Assembly: GCF_025917315.1 (NCBI RefSeq)
Contig: NZ_CP080627.1
Location: 806,001 to 870,000 of the forward strand
Direction: 5' to 3'
Origin: Halomonas qaidamensis
Lineage (GTDB): Bacteria > Pseudomonadota > Gammaproteobacteria > Pseudomonadales > Halomonadaceae
Length of the DNA stretch: 64,000 nucleotides
In this document: positions 1 through 8,270 of the stretch, one piece after another
How the letters are laid out: each line of letters opens with the position of its first letter
Position numbering within the stretch: the first letter of the stretch is position 1
The notes under the pieces: generated by a model
The model's database searches: none
Seen by the model: the letters and a program-made list of their open reading frames with translations, nothing else
Told to the model about the DNA's origin: nothing
Made by a program: the position numbers and the translations under genes

Positions 1-149
1 GTAACCCCGCAGGGCTAGCGTGCTTGTTGCCTCGTCTGTGTTTGCTGAAAAGCCTACTCGTTAGTGGGATTTGCAGCAAAACACTCAAGGCTATTCAGGA
101 TGTACGCTTGGCAAACATTTAAGCAGGGCAGTCGTTAAACTATTTTGGC

Positions 150-449
150 TCATTCAGGCAGAAAATAAGAAACGATATCCATCTCTTTGTGAGGAATGCC
201 AATGATTTCAATACATTCCTGGCCGATTAGATAAAAGATAACGTGCTGGCCCTGAGGGTAGCTGTAATAACCCTCGCTAACATCCGAGCGGTGCTTTCCC
301 AGCTGGGGATTTTCTGCGAGCCAGTGAAACCGTTTTTCAAAATTCTTCAAATAGGTATTTCGTTGGTTCTTGCCCCATTGCCACTCTGTATAGCGGCCGA
401 TATTTTTTAAATCGTCTCTTGCTCTCAGCGTGATATGGAAAGTGGGCAT
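150..449 (-). CDS. parE: RelE/ParE-family toxin of a type II toxin-antitoxin pair
   Basis: A 99-residue basic protein with the ParE/RelE fold signature: an N-terminal helix region rich in Arg/Lys with a Trp pair, the central 'NPQLGKHR' turn, and a C-terminal strand region ending 'IIGIPHKEMDIVSYF'. Family members poison DNA gyrase (ParE) or cut ribosome-bound mRNA (RelE); ParE is favoured by the adjacent ParD. The ATG at 447-449 overlaps the TGA of the upstream antitoxin (TGATG), so the two are translationally coupled and this start is preferred to a TTG one codon upstream. The antitoxin comes first, as is usual. The exact target (gyrase or ribosome) is not determined by the sequence. Confidence 0.88.
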   Translation of the reverse strand: MPTFHITLRARDDLKNIGRYTEWQWGKNQRNTYLKNFEKRFHWLAENPQLGKHRSDVSEGYYSYPQGQHVIFYLIGQECIEIIGIPHKEMDIVSYFLPE

Positions 450-697
450 CAAGCCTCGCTATCCAAGTCGTTGATTAGGGCATCCATCGAAAAATCATCC
501 ACGAATTCACCTGCTCTCGCTTGCTCTGCACCTTGAGCTAAGTGAGTGCGAAGCGCTTCAAGTTTGCTTTTGCGCTCTTCCATTGCACGTAACGCATCAC
601 GCACAACCTCACTGGCGGAGCCATAGCGGCCGCTGGCGACCTCGTTTCTGATAAAGACTTCCCAGTGCTCCCCTAAGCTAAGACTGGTTGTAGCCAT
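449..697 (-). CDS. parD: ParD-family antitoxin
   Basis: An 82-residue protein with an N-terminal ribbon-helix-helix segment ('TSLSLGEHW...GRYGSASEVVRDALR', about residues 3-36) typical of ParD/CC2985 antitoxins, followed by a charged, probably unfolded C-terminal tail that would wrap the toxin. It should bind and neutralise the neighbouring ParE-like toxin and repress the operon. The ATG at 695-697 was chosen because the RHH domain begins there; an in-frame extension of 57 codons upstream has no domain and would run across the operator. The stop overlaps the toxin start by one base. Confidence 0.88.
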   Translation of the reverse strand: MATTSLSLGEHWEVFIRNEVASGRYGSASEVVRDALRAMEERKSKLEALRTHLAQGAEQARAGEFVDDFSMDALINDLDSEA

Positions 698-706
698 GAT
701 TCTCTT

Positions 707-739
707 CCTATATTCAAAAGTAACAAATATGAATATAGG
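707..739. promoter_or_regulatory. Probable ParD operator (inverted repeat)
   Basis: Two perfect 9-base arms, CCTATATTC (707-715) and GAATATAGG (731-739), with a 15-base spacer, lie 10 bases upstream of the antitoxin ATG. RHH antitoxins autorepress by binding such palindromes over their own promoter. Position and symmetry are seen; the binding is inferred. Confidence 0.6.
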
Positions 740-971
740 TACGGTTGGCAAGGTTAGCAAGAGAGGTAATCTCTGTCTGTCAGGCTTGCTGTTCATTTTT
801 ACACTTTGGCTCGGGTGAAGCTTTGCATTGTTAGCCCATGAGCCGAATATAAACCGTAATCGGCTCATAATATGATCTGAATAGGCAGGGAAATCGGCTC
901 ATTTACCTCTGGGAGCAGCAATATTGACCGCTTTTGGCGTAGGGAGTACACAGGCCGCTATGCGATGACTG

Positions 972-1301
972 ATGCTCTATGTCATCGTCATGGAATATGG
1001 TTGGTTGATGGCTTTTAAGGTGCCAGCCTATAACGACAAAGCTTTCACTATCCGGAAATTCCGGATAGTTCGTCAAGAGGGGAAGTGGCAGGTTCAGCGG
1101 GAGATTGATCACTACACTCTGGACATGATTATCTCGGTTGGTTATCGGGTGGAATCTCAGCGTGGCGTCCAATTTCGCTGGGCTCTCAAAGACCATCTGG
1201 TGCAGGGCTATCCCCTCAATCAACGCCGTCTAACCGAATGTGGTAGATGCGCGGTAGCTCATTTACTTCCAGAAGGCGTATTCCCAATCGCTGCACGGTA
1301 A
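972..1301 (+). pseudogene. Fragment of a RhuM-family protein
   Basis: Roughly 960-1240 encodes a stretch strongly resembling the conserved core of RhuM-family proteins (Salmonella pathogenicity-island and phage-associated, function unknown): 'EGKWQVQREIDHYTLD', 'IISVGYRVESQRG', 'VQFRW' and 'LKDHLVQGYPLNQRRL'. The normal N-terminal part is absent. Where family members have an 'IWATQ'-like stretch after 'QFR', this copy has only 'WA', so a few codons are missing. The 3' part dissolves into unrelated sequence. No ribosome-binding site or sensible start is visible. It reads as a decayed remnant, consistent with the toxin-antitoxin neighbour and an accessory-DNA edge. Confidence 0.7.
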
Positions 1302-1367
1302 CATGTAGACACTTCCACGCCTGTCTTGCGAGGCTGGCGTTTCACTTCCTGCCTAGGCCTATTTGTC

Positions 1368-1844
1368 ATGACACGCGTTGCTATTTTTGTGGATACCCAG
1401 AACGTCTATTACACCGTGCGCGAAGCCTACGGCAAACACTTTGATTATCGCCGATTTTGGGCGAAGGTGACGGCGGACCGTGAAGTACTCACCGCTCGCT
1501 GCTATGCCATTGATAAGGGCGATGCCAAGCAGCGTGAGTTCCAGAATATCCTCCGCTCGATTGGGTTTGAGGTCAGGCTCAAGCCATTCATCCAGCGCTC
1601 GGATGGTTCTGCCAAGGGCGACTGGGACGTGGGGATCACGCTGGATGCTATCGAGTACGCGGCGAAAGCGGATGTGGTGGTGCTGGTCTCCGGCGATGGC
1701 GATTTCGATCTTCTGGCCCAGAAAATCCGTGAAGTACATGGCAAGCGTGTCGAGGTCTATGGCGTGCCCCAGCTCAGCGCAGCCTCTCTCATCAATGCCG
1801 CGAGCGAGTTTATTCCCATCGAGCGGGGATTGCTGTTGGGGTGA
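1368..1844 (+). CDS. NYN-domain (PIN-like) protein, LabA/DUF88 type
   Basis: A 158-residue single-domain protein with the NYN/LabA acidic signature of a PIN-like nuclease: 'IFVDTQN' (Asp9), 'KGDWDVGITLD' (about residues 85-95) and 'VSGDGDFDLL' (about 107-116). These aspartates are the expected metal-binding residues. NYN proteins are thought to act as ribonucleases, but most are uncharacterised. The ATG at 1368 begins the first beta-strand; a TTG 42 bases upstream would add a tail with no homology. It lies between the RhuM remnant and a DUF1330 gene on the other strand. Substrate unknown. Confidence 0.82.
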   Translation: MTRVAIFVDTQNVYYTVREAYGKHFDYRRFWAKVTADREVLTARCYAIDKGDAKQREFQNILRSIGFEVRLKPFIQRSDGSAKGDWDVGITLDAIEYAAKADVVVLVSGDGDFDLLAQKIREVHGKRVEVYGVPQLSAASLINAASEFIPIERGLLLG

Positions 1845-1869
1845 ATGAGAGGGCTGAGCCGAATAATCC

Positions 1870-2166
1870 TTAGGCCTTTTCGATACCATCTACCAAAAAG
1901 ACGCGGTAATCGGCACCCTGGAAACGGTGCTTACGGGCTTCCTGATAGGCGGGGCTTTCGTACCAGGCGCGGGCGGCGGCCATATCGGGGAAGCGTAGAA
2001 TCACCGCACCTTCCATGGCGCTACCTTCGAGCACCTCAAACTCACCATAGAAGGCGAGCGGTTGTGGGTCGTGGCCTTCACGGGCGGCTTTGGCCTTTTC
2101 GCTGTAGCGTTTCATTTCTTCGTTATCGTGGGTGTGCTCACGGGTCAGTACGATGTAGGCGGGCAT
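1870..2166 (-). CDS. DUF1330 domain protein
   Basis: A 97-residue protein matching the DUF1330 ferredoxin-like (dimeric alpha-beta barrel) family: 'AYIVLTREHTHD', a central 'FEVLEG' strand, 'AVILRFPDMAAARAWYESPAYQ' and a C-terminal 'YRVFLVDG'. The 'RFPD...A..W..S..Y' motif is diagnostic. The biochemical role of the family is unknown. AGGAGA sits 5-6 bases before the ATG at 2164-2166, which decides the start over one 12 codons upstream. It is convergent with the NYN gene and divergent from the MFS gene. Confidence 0.85.
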   Translation of the reverse strand: MPAYIVLTREHTHDNEEMKRYSEKAKAAREGHDPQPLAFYGEFEVLEGSAMEGAVILRFPDMAAARAWYESPAYQEARKHRFQGADYRVFLVDGIEKA

Positions 2167-2232
2167 GCGGTTCTCCTCGTTGGTATAAAATGCGCTATGC
2201 AATCATACCTTTTATTGGTCAGGGGCTGTCCA

Positions 2233-2260
2233 CTTGCTCTCAAAACCTTGCTCTCAAAGC
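2233..2260. repeat. 14-bp tandem duplication
   Basis: CTTGCTCTCAAAAC (2233-2246) is followed directly by CTTGCTCTCAAAGC (2247-2260), one mismatch. It lies in the intergenic stretch between the DUF1330 gene and the MFS exporter. Confidence 0.8.
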
Positions 2261-2390
2261 CTTACCCCCGCAGTCTTACTCCTAAAGCCCCGCTAGCAAG
2301 CCACTTACCTATTCGATTGCCTTGATAGCATCTGTCGGTATGATGCTTTGGATGTTGTCCATCATTATGGCCCCTTTACCATGAGCTTCT

Positions 2391-3590
2391 ATGACTCAAT
2401 CTAAAACGCCTTTCATTGTGGTGCTGAGCTTGGCAATGACCATGATGCTGGGCCCGTTTTCCATGGATACGTACCTGCCAGCCTTTCCGATTATCGGTGA
2501 ATCACTGGGGGTTTCTCAGCAGGCGGTGTCACTGAGTGTTTCGGTGTATGTCTTCGCGATGGCGTTTGGTCAGTTAATCGGCGGTGCGCTTTCAGACCGT
2601 TTCGGGCGCCAGCGGGTGTTGATGAGTGGGCTGGCGATTTTTGCGCTCTCAAGCATTGTGATTGGTATGGCGGATTCCTTAAATACGCTGCTCTGGGGGC
2701 GTGCAGTGCAGGCCCTTGGGGCTGGTTTTACCCTGGTATCTGTACCGGCGCTGGTGCGTGACCGGGTGGCGGGCCGTGATGCCGCGAAACTGTTTTCGAT
2801 GATGGGCTTTATCATGGTACTGGCGCCAGGTATTGCGCCAAGCGTAGGCAGCGTGATTCTGACGCTAGGCTCCTGGCACACTATCTTTTTCGCCTTGGCG
2901 GTCTACGCGTTGCTGCTGGTGCCATTGCTGGTACGGGTACTCTTTACCGGTACGGGCAAGGTGTCTCGCATGAAAAGCCCTAAGATGAGCTTGCTGGCGC
3001 GTTATAAATTGGTTCTGTCGACAAAGCCGGCTCTGCCGTTCATCGTTTGGCAGGCTGCCTCATTTTCTACTCTGATGATGTTTATCACCTATGCCTCATT
3101 TATTTATCAGGGGCATTTCGGCCAGTCGCCTTCGGCGTTTTCGATGCTGTTTGCCGCGAATATCGTCGCGATGCTTATCTTCAATATTCTCAATCGAATC
3201 CTGCTTTCCAGGTTGCCGTCGCTGCGTATTCTGCAGTTGGCAACGGGCTGTCAGGGGGTCGGCATACTGCTGCTGGTGATGGCTGCCTTTATGGAGTGGC
3301 CGCTGTACGCTTTCCTACCCGCTATGATGCTGACCATCGGCTCGATAGGGGCGATCTCACCGAATATCCAGGCCTGCTTTTTGGAGTACTTTCCCACCAG
3401 TGGCGGCACGGCCGCAGCGCTTTTGGGTGCTGCCCAGTTCGGGGTCGCCGGGCTGCTCAGCGCACTGTCCGCTATGTTGCCGCATACGCTTGAAGCGGTC
3501 ATTCTAGCCATGGCCGCCTGTGGGCTGGTGGCGTATGTGATGCTTGCCCGTTCTATTATTAAAGGGCGTGCCACTACTGAGGCGCCCTAG
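2391..3590 (+). CDS. Bcr/CflA-family multidrug MFS exporter
   Basis: A 399-residue, 12-helix major facilitator of the DHA1 drug/proton antiporter group. It has the Bcr/CflA N-terminus 'MLGPFSMDTYLPAFP', loop motif A 'GALSDRFGRQRVL' between helices 2 and 3 (about residues 61-75), and motif C-like 'MVLAPGIAPSVGSVI' in helix 5. Relatives export bicyclomycin, chloramphenicol, sulfonamides or small peptides across the inner membrane. It is monocistronic; no linked regulator is visible. The particular substrate cannot be assigned. Confidence 0.9.
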   Translation: MTQSKTPFIVVLSLAMTMMLGPFSMDTYLPAFPIIGESLGVSQQAVSLSVSVYVFAMAFGQLIGGALSDRFGRQRVLMSGLAIFALSSIVIGMADSLNTLLWGRAVQALGAGFTLVSVPALVRDRVAGRDAAKLFSMMGFIMVLAPGIAPSVGSVILTLGSWHTIFFALAVYALLLVPLLVRVLFTGTGKVSRMKSPKMSLLARYKLVLSTKPALPFIVWQAASFSTLMMFITYASFIYQGHFGQSPSAFSMLFAANIVAMLIFNILNRILLSRLPSLRILQLATGCQGVGILLLVMAAFMEWPLYAFLPAMMLTIGSIGAISPNIQACFLEYFPTSGGTAAALLGAAQFGVAGLLSALSAMLPHTLEAVILAMAACGLVAYVMLARSIIKGRATTEAP

Positions 3591-3668
3591 GTCAGGCGGC
3601 GCGCCCTTGGTAAACGCCTCGTGTTATCCAAAACATAATGACCATGACGTTAGAAAAGGCTGGCTGTA

Positions 3669-4460
3669 ATGAATATAGAACTTTACCAAGTCGATGCGTT
3701 TGCCTCTAAGCCGTTTGAAGGTAACCCAGCGGCGGTTTGTCCGTTGGAAACGTGGCTAGATGATGGGGTATTGCAGGCGATAGCCACAGAGAACAATCTC
3801 TCTGAAACCGCCTTTTTTGTGCCGACTGAATCTGGCTATCAGCTGCGCTGGTTTACCCCTGCGGTAGAAGTGGATTTGTGTGGTCATGCCACGCTGGCGG
3901 CGGCGTGGGTGATTTTTAATATGCTGGGCGATAGTGCTGAACTGCTGCAGTTCGAGACCCGCAGCGGCCAGCTTTTAGTGCAGCGTGACGGCGATGAACT
4001 GGCAATGGATTTTCCCGCAAAGGTCGTCGAACCCTTCACGATGGAAGCTGAGGTAAAGGCAGCGCTAGGGATTAACGAGATCGAAGAACTGCTGATATCT
4101 GACGATATCGTGGTGGTGGTTAACGATGCGCAGTTGATTGAATCGCTAACGCCGGATATGCAGCAATTGAAGCGCCTTCCAGGCCGCGGCATTGTCGTTA
4201 CTGCTAAAGGTCGCGATGTAGACGTTGTCTCCCGCTGGTTCGGCCCCAAAGTAGGTGTGGAAGAAGACCCTGTTACTGGCTCGGCGCATACCTCGCTTGC
4301 GCCTTATTGGGCGAAACGGCTGGGTAAGCAGCAGCTTACCGCACGCCAGGGTGGTGCCCGCAAAGGTGCGCTGAGCTGCGAGATAGAAGGCGACCGCGTC
4401 ATTATCAAAGGCCGCGTTGCGCCTTACTTGAAAGGGTTGATTACGCTGCCACCACAGTGA
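3669..4460 (+). CDS. PhzF-family isomerase/epimerase
   Basis: A 263-residue PhzF-fold protein: 'YQVDAFASKPFEGNPAAVC' at the N-terminus, the catalytic-acid region 'ENNLSETAFF' (Glu about residue 46), 'LRWFTPAVEVDLCGHATLAAA' and the C-terminal 'EEDPVTGSAH' motif. PhzF itself isomerises a phenazine precursor; most members outside phenazine clusters, such as YddE, have unknown substrates, and there is no phz cluster here. Length is normal. It sits 78 bases after the MFS gene without a clear operon link. Confidence 0.9.
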   Translation: MNIELYQVDAFASKPFEGNPAAVCPLETWLDDGVLQAIATENNLSETAFFVPTESGYQLRWFTPAVEVDLCGHATLAAAWVIFNMLGDSAELLQFETRSGQLLVQRDGDELAMDFPAKVVEPFTMEAEVKAALGINEIEELLISDDIVVVVNDAQLIESLTPDMQQLKRLPGRGIVVTAKGRDVDVVSRWFGPKVGVEEDPVTGSAHTSLAPYWAKRLGKQQLTARQGGARKGALSCEIEGDRVIIKGRVAPYLKGLITLPPQ

Positions 4461-4490
4461 CGTGGCAGGGTAGGCGTCGTCGGTCATTTG

Positions 4491-5018
4491 CTAATGGGGA
4501 TTAGCGGGGTCGTCGGCTGGTATAAAGGTCGCAGGTTCATGGACGGGAGGTAGCTGCTTGTTTTCCAGGATAGCCAAGGCAATCTTGTAACAATCCTCAA
4601 TATGGCTGTTGCCCATGTACTTCATGGCAGTAAAGCTAATAGTGCCAGCCACGGCGCTGCCAATGAAGGGAACAAACTTAGTAACCCCTTTGGCGGCGAC
4701 CTTAACGCCCATCTTGTTCAGCAGCGTTATAATTATTTTCTTGGTGATGTATTTTCCGGCTAACTTGCTTCCCGTATTGGAAATGGCGGTCATCACAAAG
4801 AGTTTGGTTTCGGTATCCAGGCTTTCGATTTGTTCAGGCGACAACCCAAACTGAGCGTTAATTTTGGGAATTATGCGCATTAAGATAGCTACGTCTGAAC
4901 CGATATCTAGCCCAGGTATAGGAATGACGGCGGTGCCCGCCGAGATTCCCGCGCTTTTGGTCACCATCGAATAGCATGACTTTTTAATAGCGTCGAGTTC
5001 TTCCCTTGTCTCAATCAT
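4491..5018 (-). CDS. DUF697-like small membrane-associated protein
   Basis: A 175-residue protein with a Gly/Ala-rich hydrophobic segment 'SAGISAGTAVIPIPGLDIG' (about residues 22-40), then 'RIIPKINAQFGLS', a Lys-rich linker and a second hydrophobic stretch 'VTKFVPFIGSAVAGTISF' (about 113-130). This two-hairpin pattern resembles the DUF697/YcjF tail usually attached to TRAFAC or IRG-like GTPases, but no GTPase domain or motif is present and no neighbour supplies one. The family call is tentative and the function unknown. It converges with the PhzF gene. Confidence 0.6.
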   Translation of the reverse strand: MIETREELDAIKKSCYSMVTKSAGISAGTAVIPIPGLDIGSDVAILMRIIPKINAQFGLSPEQIESLDTETKLFVMTAISNTGSKLAGKYITKKIIITLLNKMGVKVAAKGVTKFVPFIGSAVAGTISFTAMKYMGNSHIEDCYKIALAILENKQLPPVHEPATFIPADDPANPH

Positions 5019-5106
5019 GCGGCATTCCTTTTTTACGATGCTGATATAACCGTAGCCGACGGCTGCGCGAAATTCGATGTTGTGGGGTATGTTGCCAGGT
5101 AAGCCC

Positions 5107-5550
5107 TTATGCTTTCACTGCCCCACATCCCCGTTCAGTGCAGGCGGGTTGGTGGTCATATAGCGTTTGAATGATCTGGCAGTTGGCAGTTTTTCCGCCT
5201 CGGCATTGGTGAACCACTTGGCGCAGTTCGCCTGCCAGGGCTTGTAAAGCGGCGATACGCTCTTCTAAGTGTTCTAGGTGGCGGCTGGCGATATCATCGG
5301 CGGCGGTGCAGTCGGTATCAGGGTTGTCGGAAAGCGCTAGCAATTCCTGAATGCTGTGCAGGTCTAACCCTAGGCTACGACCATGGCGAATGAAGCCAAT
5401 GCGTTCTAGCGCGGCCTGATCATACAATCGATAGCCTTGTTCTCCCCGCTGTGGCGGTGCCAGTAATCCCAACTTTTCATAATGGCGAATGCTTTCCGGC
5501 GAGCATCCGGTTCGGCTGGCAACTTCCCCAATACGATAGTGGCGTTTCAT
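5107..5550 (-). CDS. MerR-family metal-responsive regulator
   Basis: A 147-residue MerR protein: winged-helix domain 'YRIGEVASRTGCSPESIRHYEKLGLL' followed by 'GYRLYDQAALERIGFIRHGRSLG', then the dimerisation helix (about 85-120). The C-terminal metal loop has unusually many cysteines, in 'QCRGGKTANCQII' and 'PACTERGCGAVKA', with another in 'DTDCTAADD'. This suggests Cu/Zn/Cd-type sensing like ZntR/CadR/CueR; the exact ion is unknown. It diverges from the permease at 5624 and should bind the intervening palindrome, bending the 19-bp-spaced promoter when metal is bound. Confidence 0.88.
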   Translation of the reverse strand: MKRHYRIGEVASRTGCSPESIRHYEKLGLLAPPQRGEQGYRLYDQAALERIGFIRHGRSLGLDLHSIQELLALSDNPDTDCTAADDIASRHLEHLEERIAALQALAGELRQVVHQCRGGKTANCQIIQTLYDHQPACTERGCGAVKA

Positions 5551-5554
5551 CGGC

Positions 5555-5585
5555 TTGACCCTGTAACGATGACAGGGTTTAGGCT
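5555..5585 (+). promoter_or_regulatory. MerR-type promoter and operator
   Basis: A -35 TTGACC (5555-5560) and -10 TAGGCT (5580-5585) are separated by 19 bases, the long spacer typical of MerR-activated promoters. Inside lies a perfect dyad ACCCTGT-N7-ACAGGGT (5558-5564 and 5572-5578). It drives the SO_0444-type permease at 5624. Elements are read from sequence; activation is inferred. Confidence 0.78.
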
Positions 5586-5623
5586 AGTCGTTACTTTGAT
5601 AGTTAACAAGCAGGTAACTGACG

Positions 5624-6652
5624 ATGAAGCTGATCAACGAGCTGTTGAGTATTGCCTTAACCGCTGCCCCTTGGCTGTTACTGGGGTTGGTGATTGCGGG
5701 GCTGATTAAGGCGTTGATGCCAGAACACCTATTACAGCGTTGGATGGGTGGGCGTGGGCTGGGAAGTATTACCCGAGCGGCGGTGATTGGGATGCCGTTG
5801 CCGCTGTGTTCGTGTGGGGCGATTCCTACCGCGCTGGCGCTGCATCGGGGCGGGGCGGGCCGTGGGCCAACCACGTCTTTTTTGATCAGCACCCCAGGCG
5901 TGGGGGTAGATTCAATGCTCATCACCAGTGTGCTGTTAGGCCCCCTAATGGCGCTTGCTCGGGTGCTGGGAGCGTTGGTAACCGCGATAGTGACGGGTAT
6001 TTTAGTGGGCTTTACCGGCCAAACAGCGCTGCCGAAAAACACCCCTGTTAGCAGCTGCTGTGCATCAAAAGGCTGTGACGCTGACAGCGCCAACGCACAT
6101 GCCTCTGATTCGACGGGGGTGATCGCAGGGTTGAAGTATGCCTTCAGTGATTTATTGGATGATATCAGTCGCTGGATGTTTGCCGGTTTATTGCTAGCAG
6201 GGGTGCTGGTGACCTTTGTGCCGCCAGAAACCCTGGTGGGATTTTCAGGTGGTTTGTGGGCGCTACTCCTTATGGCGGTCATCGGCATTCCTTTGTATAT
6301 CTGTGCTACCGCAGCCACCCCCGTTGCTGCAGGTTTACTATTGGCGGGCATTTCACCAGGAATGGCGTTAGTCTTTCTGCTTGCTGGCCCTGTAACGAGC
6401 CTAGCCACCCTGGCTATTCTGCGGCGTGAGTTTGGCAGCCAAGCGTTAGCGGTTTATCTCGTCAGCATTCTGCTGGTGACGGTGTTGATCGGTTGGGTGT
6501 TTGATCAAGGACTGGCGATGACAGGGTGGGACCCCGTTCAACAGGCGAGCCAAGTTCAGGAGCTGCTGCCGGTGTGGCTAGAATGGCTGGCCTTAGCAGC
6601 ACTGGTAGTATTTGCTATTCGCCCTGTTCGTAAGCGGTTGTTCGGGTTTTAG
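5624..6652 (+). CDS. SO_0444-family Cu/Zn efflux permease
   Basis: A 342-residue polytopic membrane protein of the DUF318/SO_0444 permease family. Seen: 'GMPLPLCSCGAIPTALAL' (about residues 55-72) with a C-S-C pair in a membrane helix, 'GPTTSFLISTPGVGVDS' next, a cytoplasmic loop with the cysteine cluster 'SSCCASKGCDAD' (about 142-153), and a mirrored second half 'GIPLYICATAATPVAAGLLLAG'. The inverted-repeat architecture and Cys loop fit metal export. It is transcribed divergently from the MerR gene through a 19-bp-spacer promoter, so it is almost certainly its target. The substrate ion is inferred from the family. Confidence 0.9.
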   Translation: MKLINELLSIALTAAPWLLLGLVIAGLIKALMPEHLLQRWMGGRGLGSITRAAVIGMPLPLCSCGAIPTALALHRGGAGRGPTTSFLISTPGVGVDSMLITSVLLGPLMALARVLGALVTAIVTGILVGFTGQTALPKNTPVSSCCASKGCDADSANAHASDSTGVIAGLKYAFSDLLDDISRWMFAGLLLAGVLVTFVPPETLVGFSGGLWALLLMAVIGIPLYICATAATPVAAGLLLAGISPGMALVFLLAGPVTSLATLAILRREFGSQALAVYLVSILLVTVLIGWVFDQGLAMTGWDPVQQASQVQELLPVWLEWLALAALVVFAIRPVRKRLFGF

Positions 6653-6748
6653 ATCGCTGCATTCACTAATAAGTCTTTTGAAGAAATGATCATAAATAGA
6701 GCTGAGCTTTACCGGTAGTTAGCCTTAGAAACGCACCTGCGGCAGGGG

Positions 6749-7438
6749 TTGTCGACCATTAATAGAGTCGTCTGCGTACTGATTTTGCTGGCATCGCTGG
6801 TGGCTATTTTGGAAACGGAGCCAATGCTGCGGGCGCTTTCACCTCGCCTTTTTCCTACCCTAGAAACCGTGTTTGTGGTGATCTTTATCGGCGAGTATTT
6901 ACTGCGTCTGTATGTTGTCGGTGAAGATCCTCGTTACCGCGGGATAAAAGGCCGGTTGCGCTATGTATTTTCGTTTTGGGCCATGGTGGATTTACTGGCG
7001 ATTTTGCCGTATTTCCTGGGGTTTATGGTTCAAAACAACGGCTTGTTACTACGTATGTTGCGTTTGGCGCTAATGTTGCGACTAACCCGTTTAGGCCGAT
7101 TCAGCCAGGCTTGGGTAGCGCTGGCAGAGGCGCTGAAATCTCGTTCTCATGAGCTGTGTTGAGTGCGGGTCTAGTGATGCTATTGCTGTTACTTTCCTCT
7201 TTCTGCCTGTATTTAGCAGAAGCCCCTGCCCAACACGGAAGTGTTTGGCAGCGTGCTCCGTGTGCTGTGGTGGAGTGTTACTACGCTGACGACGGTGGGG
7301 TATGGCGATATGGTTCCTATCACTGGGTTAGGTAAGTTTTTTGCGGGATTAACGTCGGTGGCGGGCATCGGGATTATCGCGATGCCCACGGGGATTTTGG
7401 CGGCGGTATTAAGTGATGCGTTTCAGAAAAATCGCTAG
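6749..7438 (+). pseudogene. Voltage-gated-type potassium channel, frameshifted twice
   Basis: 6749-7159 encodes helices S1-S4 of a six-helix ion channel, including an arginine-rich S4 ('LRMLRLALMLRLTRLGRF'), and 7241-7438 encodes the pore helix, the selectivity filter 'TLTTVGYGD' and S6. A TG duplication at about 7156-7159 (CTGTGTTG) creates a TGA at 7160-7162. An extra A near 7235 (CAACACGGAA; without it the expected 'QPEVFGSV') shifts again. The two changes (+2 and +1) sum to three, so the 3' part is back in the original frame, but the middle helix (about 7160-7235) is read out of frame. No ATG exists at the 5' end; TTG at 6749 is the first candidate, so the N-terminus may also be damaged. 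Confidence 0.8.
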
Positions 7439-7520
7439 TCTCCGGTGGGAAGTCATCCGCTGAGGCTTTTAGGTGCTATTCCCACGACGAGCGGGGCGTC
7501 ATGTCGTGGAAAACGTGTTA

Positions 7521-8267
7521 CTAAAACATCCAGGTTGCGCCTAGTAGTGGGCCACTCATCGACACATCAACGCGGGTGCCGTTTTCATCGCGGTCTACTG
7601 CTAAGTGCCGAAAGCCTGCTGAAAGGTGAAAAGCATCATTTACCTGGTAGTTCGCCGTGGCGACCGCTTGCCATGTGCTACTGGCATCTATGCCGAAGCC
7701 GCCCCCATCAACATGCACTAACGTTGACCACTTAGGTGTCCACGTTGAGCGCAGCCGGGCGGCTAAAAGTGGATCGACCCAGCGTTCCGTGTGACTGGCG
7801 CTAATGCCTAAGGCGGGCACGCTCACGTCAGCTTCTATTCGCCAAGCCCGTGCACCCGCTAATAGATCTAGGTATTGGGTCGGGGTGTTGAGCACTTGAT
7901 AGCCTGCTGCTGCGGTTATCGAACGCTGACGTAGGTTGCCTTCTATCGCAACGCCGGGCTGCAACGTGCTCTCATGGCTCAGTGATGCCCAGGTAATATC
8001 TCCAAACAAAACCCAGCGGTCTTTACGGGCGCTACCGGCCATAAAAAAAGCACCTTCTAGGTCACTCAATACATCACTAAAAGAGCGTGAGGTGCTGATG
8101 GTTGGGGCGTTGGAGAGTGGCCGGACATCGCCAGCCAGCGCTGTCATCCACACATAGGGGGTTAGCTGGAAACGCCAAGAGTCGTCTTGTGCGTGGGTGT
8201 TGGCGGCGAAGCCAGCAGCCATAAAGCCAACTGAGGCAATAAGTAAGCGGGCGTTGGGCATCGTCAT
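7521..8267 (-). CDS. Outer-membrane beta-barrel protein, unknown function
   Basis: A 248-residue protein with a clear Sec signal peptide ('LLIASVGFMAAGFAANTHAQ', cleavage about residue 26) followed by alternating strands such as 'WRFQLTPYVWMTALAGDV', 'RWVLFGDITWASL' and 'FHLSAGFRHLAV', ending in an aromatic C-terminal 'GATWMF'. The terminal Phe and strand pattern indicate an outer-membrane barrel of 8-12 strands, of the kind often annotated as hypothetical. No ligand can be named. The start ATG (8265-8267) is preceded by AGGACA, which lies at the edge of a 14-bp tandem repeat. Confidence 0.75.
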   Translation of the reverse strand: MTMPNARLLIASVGFMAAGFAANTHAQDDSWRFQLTPYVWMTALAGDVRPLSNAPTISTSRSFSDVLSDLEGAFFMAGSARKDRWVLFGDITWASLSHESTLQPGVAIEGNLRQRSITAAAGYQVLNTPTQYLDLLAGARAWRIEADVSVPALGISASHTERWVDPLLAARLRSTWTPKWSTLVHVDGGGFGIDASSTWQAVATANYQVNDAFHLSAGFRHLAVDRDENGTRVDVSMSGPLLGATWMF

Positions 8268-8270
8268 TGT

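Noticed and set aside
5584..6408. 274-codon minus-strand frame opposite the Cu/Zn permease
   Set aside because: Low-complexity composition and antisense to a strongly supported gene.
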